Of a stretch of DNA of 64,000 nucleotides, positions 8,031 through 17,451 are shown one piece after another (position 1 is the stretch's first letter; every line of letters starts with the position of its first letter). Location: assembly GCF_029223485.1 (NCBI RefSeq), contig NZ_JARHTP010000021.1, forward strand, positions 62,001-126,000, in the 5' to 3' direction. The position numbers were made by a program, and so were the translations under genes. The notes under the pieces are model-generated. The model made no database searches, was not told where the DNA came from, and saw nothing but the letters and a program-made list of their open reading frames with translations. The DNA is from Streptomyces coacervatus (GTDB taxonomy: Bacteria > Actinomycetota > Actinomycetes > Streptomycetales > Streptomycetaceae).

Positions 8031-9269
8031 ATGACTGACATCAATGAACTCCACAAGATCATAGATCGATTTCGTTGTCAGCAGCGAAAGTCGGATGTCG
8101 CCGTCAATCTTGTGCCGAGCGAGAACAAGCTGTCACCGCTGGCTCAGCTGCCTCTCAGCAGTGACTACTACAACCGATACTTCTTTAACGACGCGTTGGA
8201 CCCAGGCTTCTGGCAGTTCCGGGGTGGCCAGGGCGTGGCCGAGATCGAGACAGAGCTGACCATCGGTCACCTGAGTCGGCTCGCCCGCGCTCCCCACGTC
8301 AACGAACGCCCCATATCCGGTCTGTCGGCCATGATGATGGCGATGGCCGGTCTCGGCGGGAAGCCGGGTGGTTCGGTCGTCTCCATCGATGCAGCGTCCG
8401 GCGGGCACTACGCCACCGCGGACATGGCCCGTCGGCTCGGCTTCAAGTCGGCGACGGTTCCCGTCGTCCGCGGCCAGGTCGACGAGCCACGACTCGAGCA
8501 GGTCCTACGCGAGCACGAACCCGAACTGGTCTATCTGGACCTTCAGAACAGCCGCCACGAACTGGAAGTTTCCCGTGTCACAGAACTCATCAGGAAGCAC
8601 TCCCCGCTGACGCTTCTGCACGTCGACTGCAGCCACACGATGGGACTAATCCTCGGAGGCGCTCTGGGCAACCCGCTCGACGCCGGCGCCGACACGATGG
8701 GTGGCTCCACGCACAAAACCTTTCCCGGGCCACACAAGGGTGTCTTGTTCACCCGGAGCCCGGAGCTGCACCAGCGGCTCAAGGATGCACAGTTCACGAT
8801 GCTCAGCAGTCACCATTTCTCCGAAACGCTAGCGCTGGGACTCGCCGCTGCGGAGTTCAGCCACTTCGGCCAGGCCTACGCGGAACAGGTGATCGGCAAC
8901 GCGCGGCTGTTCAGCAAGCTGCTGGCGGCGGACGGATTCGATGTGGCCGCAGATGAGGACGGCCACACCACGAGCACCCACCAGGTCTGGGTGAGGATCG
9001 GAAACGCGGAGCAGACCGACCGGTTCTCAGAGTCCCTGTACGACCACGGCATCCGGGTCAACGTCCAGGTTGACCTCCCCGGACTGCCCGGCCCGGCGCT
9101 CCGCCTGGGGGTCAACGAGCTCACCTTCATGGGGGGACGCGAGCCCGCCGTCCACGCGCTGGCCAAGGAGTTCAGCAACGCTCGGGCCGGCATCCGCAGG
9201 GACGGCGGCGGCAGCCTGCGCGTTCGCGAACAGTGCGGCCCACCCTTCTACTTCGTCGAGTTCTCCTGA
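8031..9269 (+). CDS. SHMT-like PLP enzyme, threonine-transaldolase type
   Basis: Fold type I PLP enzyme of about 412 aa related to serine hydroxymethyltransferase. VNLVPSENKLSPLA near the N-terminus matches the SHMT substrate-binding segment. GGSTHKTFPGPHKGVLFT carries the PLP Lys in the STHKTFPGP form that I associate with LipK/ObiH/fluorothreonine-transaldolase enzymes rather than the THKTLRGPR form of housekeeping SHMT. HVDCSHTMGLILGG supplies the PLP-binding Asp. Such enzymes transfer the glycine unit of L-threonine to an aldehyde, giving beta-hydroxy-alpha-amino acids. The aldehyde acceptor might be a product of one of the dioxygenases or the dehydrogenase (inference). ATG 8031 was chosen because GGGGGA precedes it; upstream in-frame codons lack an RBS. 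It heads a run of tightly spaced genes to 15968. Confidence 0.85.
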   Translation: MTDINELHKIIDRFRCQQRKSDVAVNLVPSENKLSPLAQLPLSSDYYNRYFFNDALDPGFWQFRGGQGVAEIETELTIGHLSRLARAPHVNERPISGLSAMMMAMAGLGGKPGGSVVSIDAASGGHYATADMARRLGFKSATVPVVRGQVDEPRLEQVLREHEPELVYLDLQNSRHELEVSRVTELIRKHSPLTLLHVDCSHTMGLILGGALGNPLDAGADTMGGSTHKTFPGPHKGVLFTRSPELHQRLKDAQFTMLSSHHFSETLALGLAAAEFSHFGQAYAEQVIGNARLFSKLLAADGFDVAADEDGHTTSTHQVWVRIGNAEQTDRFSESLYDHGIRVNVQVDLPGLPGPALRLGVNELTFMGGREPAVHALAKEFSNARAGIRRDGGGSLRVREQCGPPFYFVEFS

Positions 9270-9290
9270 CTGGATGGTGCGCGCAGAGCA

Positions 9291-10445
9291 ATGACCGACC
9301 AACCAATCGTCGTCGTCGACGCAGGTTCGTACTCCCTGTCCGAGACCTCCATCGCCGGCGCAGGCCAGCGCCTCGCGGAGATCGCCCAGGTCCTCAGCCG
9401 ACGGTATACGGTGCGGGTAATCACGTCATCCGCCTCTGACACCGTCGATCTGGGTGCGGCGGAGGAAGTCCCGCCCGGTGAGGAGGCGGCTCGCGCCATC
9501 GCTACGGCCGACGCCGTCATGTTTTTCGACACCCCGGACAGGGACCGGATCGAGCTCGCCGTCGCCCACCGCAAACTGATCATCGGCGAATGCCGGGCAC
9601 CCATCGAGCACATGAGCTATCCCTCGGTGCTCGCCAGCGCCGACCCGATCGGCGAGCATCAGCGATTCCTCGGCACCTACCGACGCCTTCTGCAGGTCAC
9701 ACACCACTTCCTCTGCCGCTCCCAGGTGGAGCGTGCAGCCCTGTTGTCGACGTTGTGCGCATTCGGCCGGACGACGCCCGCCGACATCGCGCGGTCCTGG
9801 ACCCTGGACCACCTGATCACCACCGTGCCGGTCGGGTTCAGCAGGCTCGGCCTCGAGGCGGCGGACGCCGCCGAGCCGGTCCATATGGCCGACTTCTTGT
9901 GGACCGGTGGCATCTGGGCCTTCTTCGAGCCCGTCATGCTGGTAGAGGCAATGAAGATCCTCCGTGACCGCGGCGTGGACGCCAGCGCCGCCTTCCTGCA
10001 CGCGGCGCCAACCGAGGACACCCGGACCACCATCGTCGAGGTCGGTACGGCGATCGACCACCTTGGGCTCGGCGATCGCATCCACCTGCACACGAAGCCC
10101 CTCGCACTATCCGAACGCGACCAGTACGTGAAGGCCGCCCAGGCATACGTCTGCATCGCAAGGCCGGGCGCAGAGAACGAGACCGGCACACGACTGCGCC
10201 TGCGCGACACCTGGTTGCACGGCATACCCACGATCATCGACCCCCACGGGATCTCCGGCGACCTGGTCGCTCGCGAAAACCTGGGAGTCGTCCTGCGCGA
10301 GCCCAGTGCCGACAGCCTGGCCGACGCGCTGCAGCAGGTGAAGTCCGGCGCGGTCGGCAGGCCCGGCCGGCGTATGGAGCGGCTCTACGAGAACAGCATG
10401 GCCACCTTCATGGACTGGTTGGACAAGGAACTACGCGGTGGATGA
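9291..10445 (+). CDS. GT-B fold glycosyltransferase (GT4-like)
   Basis: A 384-aa protein with two Rossmann-like halves: an N-terminal acceptor half (AGAGQRLAEIAQVLSRRYTVRVIT) and a C-terminal half with nucleotide-sugar-binding character (KAAQAYVCIARPGAENETGTRLRLRDTWLHGIPTII). The latter resembles the E-rich loop of GT4 retaining enzymes, but the EX7E motif is not canonical. Expected role: transfer of the dTDP-deoxysugar made by the neighbouring enzymes to the scaffold. It lies 21 nt after the transaldolase-like gene, and the next gene begins within about 50 nt of its stop. Confidence 0.75.
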   Translation: MTDQPIVVVDAGSYSLSETSIAGAGQRLAEIAQVLSRRYTVRVITSSASDTVDLGAAEEVPPGEEAARAIATADAVMFFDTPDRDRIELAVAHRKLIIGECRAPIEHMSYPSVLASADPIGEHQRFLGTYRRLLQVTHHFLCRSQVERAALLSTLCAFGRTTPADIARSWTLDHLITTVPVGFSRLGLEAADAAEPVHMADFLWTGGIWAFFEPVMLVEAMKILRDRGVDASAAFLHAAPTEDTRTTIVEVGTAIDHLGLGDRIHLHTKPLALSERDQYVKAAQAYVCIARPGAENETGTRLRLRDTWLHGIPTIIDPHGISGDLVARENLGVVLREPSADSLADALQQVKSGAVGRPGRRMERLYENSMATFMDWLDKELRGG

Positions 10446-10491
10446 GTCGGACTTCCATCCGAATGTCGGCAGGCGAACAGGGAGCCACGTT

Positions 10492-11637
10492 ATGGAGTAC
10501 CAGGACCTCGGTGTAGCACCCGTCGTCAGCGCACAGGCCAACTCGACCCCGCTGGGCGGCTGCACGCTCAGTGAGGGCGTCATCACGGCCATGGGAAACG
10601 CCGCGCGGTCCCATGTCGATCTGGATCAGCTCTGGCGGGCCGCGGGCGGATTCCTCGCCGAGGTCACCGGCAGCGAAGACGCGTGCCCGGTCACCGGCGC
10701 GGCCGCCGGCATGGCGATCGCGGTGGCTGCCACTGTCGCCGGGACAGACGCCCTCCGCGTCCAGCGTCTGCCCGACCCCGGTGACCAGCCCAACGAGATC
10801 GTGCTGCAGAAGGGCCACTCCATCAGCTACGGAGGAGCGCCCATCACACAGATGATCGCGCTGGGTGGTGGCCGCACCGTCGAGGTGGGAGCCGTGAACG
10901 AGACTCTGCGGAGCCATGTCGCCAGCGCCGTCACCAGTAAGACCGCGGCTCTGGTGTACGTCACCTCCCGCACCCACGCGGTCCACCGCAAGGGAGTGCC
11001 ACTTGCGGAGCTGGTCGCCATCGGCCGCGATCACGGCGTCCCCGTGATCGTGGACGCCGCGGGCGAGAGCGATCTGCGGCGCTGGGTGGCGAGTGGCGCC
11101 GACCTGGTCATCTACAGCGGGCCCAAGATGCTGGGCGCACCAACCTCCGGATTCATCTGCGGCAACAGCGGGCTTGTCGCAGCGTGCCGGGCACAGTACG
11201 CCGGCATCGCCCGGCCCATGAAGGTCGGCAAGGAGAACCTGCTGGGGCTGCTCCAAGCTGTCCGGGAGTACACCGCCGTACCGGAAGAGAAGCGTGCCGC
11301 GGCACAACACGAACGGATGACCAGGCTCGCGGCTCGGCTGGACAAGCTCCCCGGCCTTTCCGCCCACGTCACCCAGGACGACTCCGGGCGCCTGATCCAC
11401 CGCGTCCTGCTGAACGTCGACCCCGCCTCGGCCGGGCGGAACGCCGCTGACCTCGCCGGGGAAATGACAGCAGGCGTTCCATCCATCTACATGCGCGACT
11501 TCAAGCTGCACCTGGGCCAACTCGAGGTAGACCCGCGCGCGCTCAGCCCCGACGGAGAGGAAGCCGTCGTCCGGCGGCTAGAGGAACTGCTGTTGGGCCA
11601 CAGTGGCGCACGGACCGACGTTCAGGCGGCACGATGA
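10492..11637 (+). CDS. SelA/D-glucosaminate-ammonia-lyase-like PLP enzyme
   Basis: Fold type I PLP protein of 381 aa in the SelA-like group. ANSTPLGGCTLSEGVI near the N-terminus, PVIVDAAGESDLRRWV (PLP-binding Asp) and LVIYSGPKMLGAPTSGFI (Schiff-base Lys in SGPK) are the recognisable motifs. Related enzymes eliminate or replace the beta-substituent of Ser-like or 2-amino-3-hydroxy substrates, or act as amino-sugar ammonia-lyases. After the transaldolase-like enzyme, a beta-elimination or replacement on a beta-hydroxy-amino acid would be logical, but this is inference. ATG 10492 is preferred over GTG 10438 because GGGAG lies 8-12 nt upstream. Its stop overlaps the next start (ATGA at 11634-11637). 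Confidence 0.78.
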   Translation: MEYQDLGVAPVVSAQANSTPLGGCTLSEGVITAMGNAARSHVDLDQLWRAAGGFLAEVTGSEDACPVTGAAAGMAIAVAATVAGTDALRVQRLPDPGDQPNEIVLQKGHSISYGGAPITQMIALGGGRTVEVGAVNETLRSHVASAVTSKTAALVYVTSRTHAVHRKGVPLAELVAIGRDHGVPVIVDAAGESDLRRWVASGADLVIYSGPKMLGAPTSGFICGNSGLVAACRAQYAGIARPMKVGKENLLGLLQAVREYTAVPEEKRAAAQHERMTRLAARLDKLPGLSAHVTQDDSGRLIHRVLLNVDPASAGRNAADLAGEMTAGVPSIYMRDFKLHLGQLEVDPRALSPDGEEAVVRRLEELLLGHSGARTDVQAAR

Positions 11638-12575
11638 AACAAATCACGCTAATCGGGGCGGGTTTCCTGGGAAGCGCACTCGCCCTGGGCGCGGCCCGCC
11701 GTGGCTGGGACACCACCGTGATCGGTCGTTCCGACCCCTTCGCCATCCAGAACACGGATCCCGGTCCGGGTGAGATCCGACTGCTTACCGGCGACGGCGT
11801 CGAGCTTCTGCCGGAAACTCTCCAACAGGACGTCGACGCAATCATCATCACCGCCGGCGGCCACTTTCCGTTGCCCTCGGCAGCGGCACCCGCAGCCGAC
11901 GCGATCGGGACGCTCTCGCTGGTGATCGGGCTCTGCGAGACGGTTCGCTCGCTCAGCCCCCAGACAAAGATCGTTTTCCTGTCGTCCGCCGGTGCCGTGT
12001 ACGCGCCCAGCGACGAGCTGAAGTACGAGTCGGATCCCGGAGAACCCACCTCTCCCTACGGGATGTCTCGACGCGTCGGCGAAGAATACATGGAGTACTA
12101 CAGAAGAGTTCACGGCCTCTCTACGCATTCACTGCGCTGCGTGAATGTCTACGGCCGTCTCCTGCCACGGTCGCGAGGGCAGGGTGTCGTGTCTGCGGCA
12201 TTCTGGAGCGCTTTGACTGGTAAGCCCTTCACCCTCCACGGCGACGGGAGGCAAACCAGGGACTTCATCCATGTCGACGATTTCGTGACGGCGACGCTCA
12301 ACCTGCTCGAATCGGGCCGAGACCTCCCCGGGACCATCAATGTGGGCACCGGCGTGGGGAGTTCCATCGCCAATGTGCTCGACGCAGTCGGGGCCGCCAC
12401 GGGCTCCACCATTGCGACCGCCCCGGGTCCCAGCGCACACACCGACACCGGCAACCTGGCGGTCGATCTGTCGCTGCTGCGCAACATCATCGAATTCGAG
12501 CCGCTCGATCTCGATGCCGGAATCAAGCTCATGGCCAGGGAAATCGCGGCCTGCGGGCCCCTAGAAAGCTTGTGA
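11634..12575 (+). CDS. Extended SDR epimerase/reductase with YxxxR active site
   Basis: NAD(P)-dependent nucleotide-sugar epimerase/dehydratase family, 313 aa. The cofactor loop is GAGFLGS at residues 8-14 and the catalytic Ser is in FLSSAGAVYA. The tyrosine motif reads PYGMSRRVGEEY, so the usual YxxxK is YxxxR, a rare replacement at a catalytic position. Substrate-side elements RCVNVYGR and HGDGRQTRDFIHVDD are typical of RmlB/GalE-like sugar enzymes. Likely a 4-ketoreductase, epimerase or decarboxylase on the dTDP-sugar, translationally coupled to the SelA-like gene. The Arg could still support Tyr ionisation, so activity is uncertain. Confidence 0.83.
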   Translation: MKQITLIGAGFLGSALALGAARRGWDTTVIGRSDPFAIQNTDPGPGEIRLLTGDGVELLPETLQQDVDAIIITAGGHFPLPSAAAPAADAIGTLSLVIGLCETVRSLSPQTKIVFLSSAGAVYAPSDELKYESDPGEPTSPYGMSRRVGEEYMEYYRRVHGLSTHSLRCVNVYGRLLPRSRGQGVVSAAFWSALTGKPFTLHGDGRQTRDFIHVDDFVTATLNLLESGRDLPGTINVGTGVGSSIANVLDAVGAATGSTIATAPGPSAHTDTGNLAVDLSLLRNIIEFEPLDLDAGIKLMAREIAACGPLESL

Positions 12576-12617
12576 CATCTCGTCGTACATCGCCGTATCC
12601 CGGAAGAGAGCTGCTTC

Positions 12618-14003
12618 ATGCCAACCAAGGTGAGTCGTTCCGCTGGATTTCTGGCATCGTCCCTGACCCCGAGCACCGCGATAACTCCGGACTCCGACTC
12701 CTTCCTCGAGAAGCGATCGGCGTCCTCCAGCTACAGCGTCGAAGAAGTTCCGTTGGACGCACTGCCCAACTGGCGGATCGGCGACCGCCTCTCCCACTCG
12801 TCCGGCCGGTTCTTCGCGGTGGAGGGACTGTCGATACGCACGGACTTCGGTCCGAAGCCCGAGTGGTGCCAGCCGATCATCATTCAGCCGGAGATCGGCA
12901 TCCTGGGCATCATCGTGAAGCGCATCCACGGCGTCCACCACTTCCTGATGCAGGCGAAGATGGAGCCGGGAAACAGCGAGCTGGTCCAGTACGCTGCGAC
13001 CGTTCAGGCGACCCCCAGCAACTATCAGCGCGTGCACGGTGGCCGGCCCACCCCATACCTTGAGTACTTTCGGGAGCACGCCGGACGACGCATCGTCTTC
13101 GACCAACTCCTCTCAGAACACGCGTCCTGGTACCTGCACAAACGGAATCGCAACATGATCGTCGAGATTCCCGAGGACGAACACATCGCGGTGGCGGACG
13201 ACTTCGCTTGGTTGACGCTCGGGCAGCTGCGGCATCAGCTCGAGCGCGGGAACCGCGTGAACATGAACGCGCGTACGGTGCTGTCGGGCATCTCCTATGC
13301 CGCGCAGGACGATGCGGACTCCTACGGCGACATCCGGGACCCGTTTCGCCTCCAGGTGGTCGAGTCACACGCAGCGGGCCGCTCAAACGACGAAGTCTCC
13401 GCCGCGATGACCTGGCTTATCGACCAGAAGTCGAAGTTCAGCCTCGACGTCAGGCGCATCAGCCTCGGCGAGATGGACGAGTGGGCGAGCGGCACGGACA
13501 GCATCCGCCACCGGGAGAACCGCTATTTCCGGATCGTCGGGCTGTCGGTCTCGGCTACGAGCCGGGAGGTCGGCGCCTGGTCTCAACCGATGCTCGAGCC
13601 GACGAGCGGCAACGTCGTGGCCCTGATCTGCCAGCGCCGTGCGGGAGTACTCCAATTCCTCGTCCAGGCCATGATCCAGCCCGGCCTCACGGACCGGCTC
13701 GAGCTCGCCCCGACTGTGCAGCTGACCCCGGGAACCTACAGCGGACCGGAGGACCTCCCACCACTCGCGGAGTACCTCGACGCCCCTCAGTCCTGGATCC
13801 GCCTGAAGGCTGTGCAGTCGGAGGACGGTGGGCGGTTCCTACATGCAGACACGACACACCTCGTCGTCAACGTCCCGGAAGAACACACGATCGACGCGCC
13901 GGACAACTACCGGTGGATGACCCTGGGCTCGCTCAACCGCCTGATCCGCTCCGGTCACTACGTCAACGTCGAGGCTCGCAGTCTCATCGCCTGCCTTCTC
14001 TGA
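12618..14003 (+). CDS. NDP-hexose 2,3-dehydratase
   Basis: A 461-aa protein made of two homologous halves, as is standard for dTDP-4-keto-6-deoxyglucose 2,3-dehydratases (TylX3, OleV, EryBVI type). Each half repeats the same signature: WCQPIIIQPEIGILGIIVK followed by GVHHFLMQAKMEPG in the first, and WSQPMLEPTSGNVVALICQ followed by GVLQFLVQAMIQPG in the second. Each half ends with a DDFAWLTLGQL or DNYRWMTLGSL box. It removes water from C2-C3 to give the 3,4-diketo intermediate of 2-deoxysugars. Its presence is the clearest sign that a 2-deoxysugar is made. The partner 3-ketoreductase is probably the Gfo/Idh protein at 15018. Confidence 0.93.
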   Translation: MPTKVSRSAGFLASSLTPSTAITPDSDSFLEKRSASSSYSVEEVPLDALPNWRIGDRLSHSSGRFFAVEGLSIRTDFGPKPEWCQPIIIQPEIGILGIIVKRIHGVHHFLMQAKMEPGNSELVQYAATVQATPSNYQRVHGGRPTPYLEYFREHAGRRIVFDQLLSEHASWYLHKRNRNMIVEIPEDEHIAVADDFAWLTLGQLRHQLERGNRVNMNARTVLSGISYAAQDDADSYGDIRDPFRLQVVESHAAGRSNDEVSAAMTWLIDQKSKFSLDVRRISLGEMDEWASGTDSIRHRENRYFRIVGLSVSATSREVGAWSQPMLEPTSGNVVALICQRRAGVLQFLVQAMIQPGLTDRLELAPTVQLTPGTYSGPEDLPPLAEYLDAPQSWIRLKAVQSEDGGRFLHADTTHLVVNVPEEHTIDAPDNYRWMTLGSLNRLIRSGHYVNVEARSLIACLL

Positions 14004-14032
14004 CTCACACCACACCAAGGGAGATCCGCACC

Positions 14033-15007
14033 GTGCCTCCATCCATCATCGACTGCTCTCCGTACCGGGCTGAACTTCTTGCTCTCGCCTCGACGCTGCC
14101 GACAGTGCCGCGGGCCGACCTCTACGCATTCTTCGAGGACGCGAAGCGGCTGGCGGAGCGCCTGCCGCAGGAACTGCGCGACGGTCTGGACGATTTCAAC
14201 GCAAACGGCAACCTGGACGGTTACCTGCTCCTGCGGGGTCTTCCCGTCGAACCGGATGACGAGCTGCCAGCCACTCCTACATCAAGCCCGGCGCCGGAGG
14301 ACAGGCGACTGCTGAACATGGAGGCCATGCTCTGCATCATCGGCGGAGCGCTCGGGCTCCTCAGCGCCTATGATCAAGGCTACGGAAATCGGCGCGCTAT
14401 CACGGTCCTCCACGAGCTGTACCCGACGCCCGAGGCGCATCCCCTATCCGGGGAGACCTCCAAGATCCAGCTTGAGTTCCACACGGACCTCTCCCACCAT
14501 GCCCGCCAGCCGAACTACATACTCCTGTCCTGCTCGCGTGGCGACCACGAGGGCAAGGCCGCGACCCTCGTCGGTTCGATCCGCAAAGCGCTGCCGCTGC
14601 TCAGCGATGAGGTGCGGGACTACCTGTTCGACCGGGTGTTCACGCGGCGGTACGACGCCGCGGACCCGGACGCCACGGCCAACGTGAAGACGTTGTACGG
14701 CGACAAGGACGACCCGTACGTCAGCTTCAATCGGTCGTTCCTCACCCCCGAGACCCCGCAGGACATCGAAGCCTTCGACGCGCTGTCGACGGCCCTGATA
14801 AAGGTCACCGAGCCGGTTCTCCTGACCCGGGGCGACCTGCTAATCATCGACAACTTCAGGATCACCCACGGTCGTGCACCGTTCACCGCGCGCTGGGACG
14901 GCAAGGACCGCTGGCTGCACCGGGCCTACGTCCGCACCGACAAGAACGGCCAGTTGTCGGGCGGCGAGCGCGCAGGTGACGTCGTCCCATTCATCCCGCG
15001 CCGCTGA
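14033..15007 (+). CDS. Fe(II)/2-oxoglutarate dioxygenase, AsnO/VioC/clavaminate-synthase type
   Basis: A 324-aa oxygenase of the clavaminate-synthase-like family that beta- or gamma-hydroxylates amino acids (AsnO for Asn, VioC for Arg). Visible features are GYLLLRGLPVEPDDELP near the N-terminus and LEFHTDLSHHARQPNYI with the HxD metal pair. GDLLIIDNFRITHGRAPFTARWDGKDRWLHRAYV carries the distal His and the 2-oxoglutarate-binding Arg. All iron ligands are present. GTG 14033 is chosen because AAGGGAG lies at 14018-14024. Substrate is probably a free or carrier-bound amino acid, for example the one activated by the A-PCP protein, with the hydroxyl a possible carbamoylation site (inference). Confidence 0.9.
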   Translation: MPPSIIDCSPYRAELLALASTLPTVPRADLYAFFEDAKRLAERLPQELRDGLDDFNANGNLDGYLLLRGLPVEPDDELPATPTSSPAPEDRRLLNMEAMLCIIGGALGLLSAYDQGYGNRRAITVLHELYPTPEAHPLSGETSKIQLEFHTDLSHHARQPNYILLSCSRGDHEGKAATLVGSIRKALPLLSDEVRDYLFDRVFTRRYDAADPDATANVKTLYGDKDDPYVSFNRSFLTPETPQDIEAFDALSTALIKVTEPVLLTRGDLLIIDNFRITHGRAPFTARWDGKDRWLHRAYVRTDKNGQLSGGERAGDVVPFIPRR

Positions 15008-15017
15008 CCCCGAGGCC

Positions 15018-15968
15018 ATGGACCTACTACTGATTGGTATGTCGCGGTTCGCCCAGCGGCGCGTGCTGCCGGCCGCCTCGTCCATCCCGCAGATCGAAAC
15101 GATCAATGTCGTCAGCTCGCACGTCGGCGCCCAGGCCTTAGGCCGCGTGGCCAAGCTCGGCATGGTGTACACGGACTGGGGCGAGGCGTTGGCCGACGCA
15201 CGCCCCGGCCTGGTCTACGTCTCGCTGGTCAACAGCGACCACGCGCGCGTGGTTCGCTCTGCGCTCGAGCATGGACACCACGTGGTGGTCGACAAGCCGG
15301 GCCTGCCGGATCCGGACACCGCCGAGGAGATGGTGTCGTTGGCCCGGTTGTCATCGCTCGTCATTGCTGAGGCCACCTGCTACTCGTTCCACCCGGTGTT
15401 CTCGGCAGTCAAGTCGATCGTCGCGGACCTCGACGTGGAGGTGACCAAGGCGCTGTCCGTGTTCACTCCCCCTGTTCCAGCCGACGACTGGCGGTACGAC
15501 CGAGCCAAGGGCGGCGGGGCACTGCTCGACACCGGTCCCTACGCGGTGTCCCTGGGGCGGGTGTTGTGGGGCGTGGAACCCGAGCGGATCGACGCGATCG
15601 TCGGTGACCGCACCGCCGACGCGCTCGAGACGTCGTACAGCATGCTCGCGGGTTACCCGGGAGGCCGGACCCTCGTCGGTCAGTTCGGCTTCACGACGGC
15701 TTACCAGAACATGGTCCGGCTCATGGGAAGGGGGTTCACGATCGAGGTCGAGCGGCCCTTCTCCGCAGTACCGGGAATGGCGGTCGACCTGCGGGTCCAG
15801 GCCGGGGACCAGGTGTACGTGCACACCGTCGAGCCCGCCGACAGCATGCGGCTGTTCCTGTCCGAAGTCCTCGCGGCAGCGGAGAGCGGATCACAGGACT
15901 TCGGTGTCTCCCTGCTCAGCGATGCCCGGGCGCTCGCTCGACTCACTCGAGCGGCATCGGTGTCTTAG
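15018..15968 (+). CDS. Gfo/Idh/MocA oxidoreductase, probable NDP-hexose 3-ketoreductase
   Basis: Two-domain NAD(P)-dependent oxidoreductase, 316 aa. The N-terminal Rossmann part includes LVYVSLVNSDHARVV and HGHHVVVDKPGLPDPDTAEEM with the conserved KP. The catalytic helix reads GGGALLDTGPYAVSLGRVLWG. Within the deoxysugar set it fits the KijD10/OleW role, reducing the 3-keto group after 2,3-dehydration. Starts 10 nt after the dioxygenase stop, with GAGG immediately upstream. Family call is secure; the sugar role rests on context. Confidence 0.85.
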   Translation: MDLLLIGMSRFAQRRVLPAASSIPQIETINVVSSHVGAQALGRVAKLGMVYTDWGEALADARPGLVYVSLVNSDHARVVRSALEHGHHVVVDKPGLPDPDTAEEMVSLARLSSLVIAEATCYSFHPVFSAVKSIVADLDVEVTKALSVFTPPVPADDWRYDRAKGGGALLDTGPYAVSLGRVLWGVEPERIDAIVGDRTADALETSYSMLAGYPGGRTLVGQFGFTTAYQNMVRLMGRGFTIEVERPFSAVPGMAVDLRVQAGDQVYVHTVEPADSMRLFLSEVLAAAESGSQDFGVSLLSDARALARLTRAASVS

Positions 15969-16320
15969 AGCTTGCAACACGACCGCGTAGATGGCAGGTG
16001 CGCATGCTCTGCCTGATCAGCACCGTCGCACGGCGCATCGACCTGCACGACGCCCTCATCTCCCTAGCCTGCCCTGCGGGCTTATCTGCTAGCGGCGGCG
16101 CCAAGAGACCCATACATGGTCGTGACACATGCGCCTCGCCTGCCGGGCAAGCTCAGTTGGCCTATCGAGCCCTCGGGAGGACTTCCCGACAGCCCACGAG
16201 GCCTGCCTGTGCTTCCAGGTCCTCACCGCTCCAGGAGCCGAATCCTCTCGGCCGTGCCAATCAACCGCGCAGTGAATAGCAAGAGACACGCACCGAAACG
16301 AGCCTGCAGGAGGTGACAGC
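15969..16320. other. Intergenic, no gene recognised
   Basis: About 350 bases between the Gfo/Idh gene and the second dioxygenase. No open frame here resembles a known protein. A good RBS (AGGAGG at 16308-16313) sits at its end for the next gene, so this stretch probably contains that gene's promoter. I cannot identify promoter boxes or a terminator. Confidence 0.4.
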
Positions 16321-17145
16321 GTGCAGCAGTTGCAAGCCGACTTCAGGGATCCGGAGTGCGTGCAGCCTGTGGACTTCACGGAGCACGACGCCCCGAACCA
16401 ACTTATGCACAACCTCGAAGGACGCGGTTTCGCCGTAGCCACGATGGCGGAGCCAGGGGCACCCGACGCCACCATCACATCGCTGTCCGCGGCACTACGA
16501 CTTGGCGAACCCTACATCCCAGCGCTATATCGCTATGCGGAGACGAAGGACTACTCCGCCCCCTACAGCGACATCCGCAGCGACACGAAGGACGAACACC
16601 CCGGCTTCAGCACGACAGCCGGCCAGGCCTGGCACGTAGACGGTCTCCTCGACGACATCGGAGACATCAAGACCACCATTCTCTACTGCGTCCGCGCTGC
16701 CCACCGGGGTGGGGACACCCTGCTCTTCAACTCGCTGGCCGCCTTCGCTGAACTCCGCGAAAAGGACCCGGCCGCGGCGGAAACGCTCCTCTCTCCCAAA
16801 GCACTCAATCGCCGCTCCACCATCCCCGCCATCGACGTAAACGCCACAGGCCCGGTGTTTTCAGTAGACGAAAAGGGTGCCCTCATCACCCGCTACACGG
16901 ACAACGAAACCTGCACGTGGAACTTCTCAGCCGGCCCACCGGGCGGCCTGCGTAGAGCACTGGCCTTCCTTCGCGCTGCATCGAACAATCCGCGTTACCG
17001 ACTGGCAGTGCGCCTGGCACCCGGCCAAGCCCTGATATTCCGCAACGATCGTCTCTCCCACGGCCGACAACCCTACGAGGACAAACCAGACGCCCGCCGC
17101 CACCTGGTCAGAGCGCTCTATGCCAGCGCTCCCAACACGCCCTGA
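16321..17145 (+). CDS. TauD/TfdA-family Fe(II)/2-oxoglutarate dioxygenase
   Basis: A 274-aa oxygenase distinct in sequence from the AsnO-type enzyme upstream. AGQAWHVDGLLDD supplies the HxD pair, IFRNDRLSHGRQPYED the distal His, and ARRHLVRALYA the C-terminal Arg. LYCVRAAHRGGDTLLFNS matches the family's central strand. GTG 16321 follows AGGAGGTGACAGC. TauD-like enzymes in nucleoside antibiotic clusters (LipL) oxidise UMP to uridine-5'-aldehyde, the acceptor for a LipK-type transaldolase. The pairing with the SHMT-like gene makes such a role attractive but unproven. Confidence 0.88.
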   Translation: MQQLQADFRDPECVQPVDFTEHDAPNQLMHNLEGRGFAVATMAEPGAPDATITSLSAALRLGEPYIPALYRYAETKDYSAPYSDIRSDTKDEHPGFSTTAGQAWHVDGLLDDIGDIKTTILYCVRAAHRGGDTLLFNSLAAFAELREKDPAAAETLLSPKALNRRSTIPAIDVNATGPVFSVDEKGALITRYTDNETCTWNFSAGPPGGLRRALAFLRAASNNPRYRLAVRLAPGQALIFRNDRLSHGRQPYEDKPDARRHLVRALYASAPNTP

Positions 17146-17451
17146 CGCGCTGGACATCCAGACGAAGCAGTTGACGATGCTCAAAATCGAACACTGAGCC
17201 CTTCCAACGCAACCCAGTAAATACCGCAACGGGGATGTCGCGACACCGTTGGATCGACGGCCGCATACACGTGGTCGTAGTTCATCGAAAGGTCGACCGA
17301 GCCCGGCTCCACGCACCTCCGGCGCTCGATGTATCTACGACGACCAACTGCCGCGACTGACCTCGTGCTTCCACAAGGTGACCTGTCCAAGGGTTGATCA
17401 AAAACGCGGCAAAGTATGTGAGATCAGACTCGGAGGGGGCGAACAGAGCCG

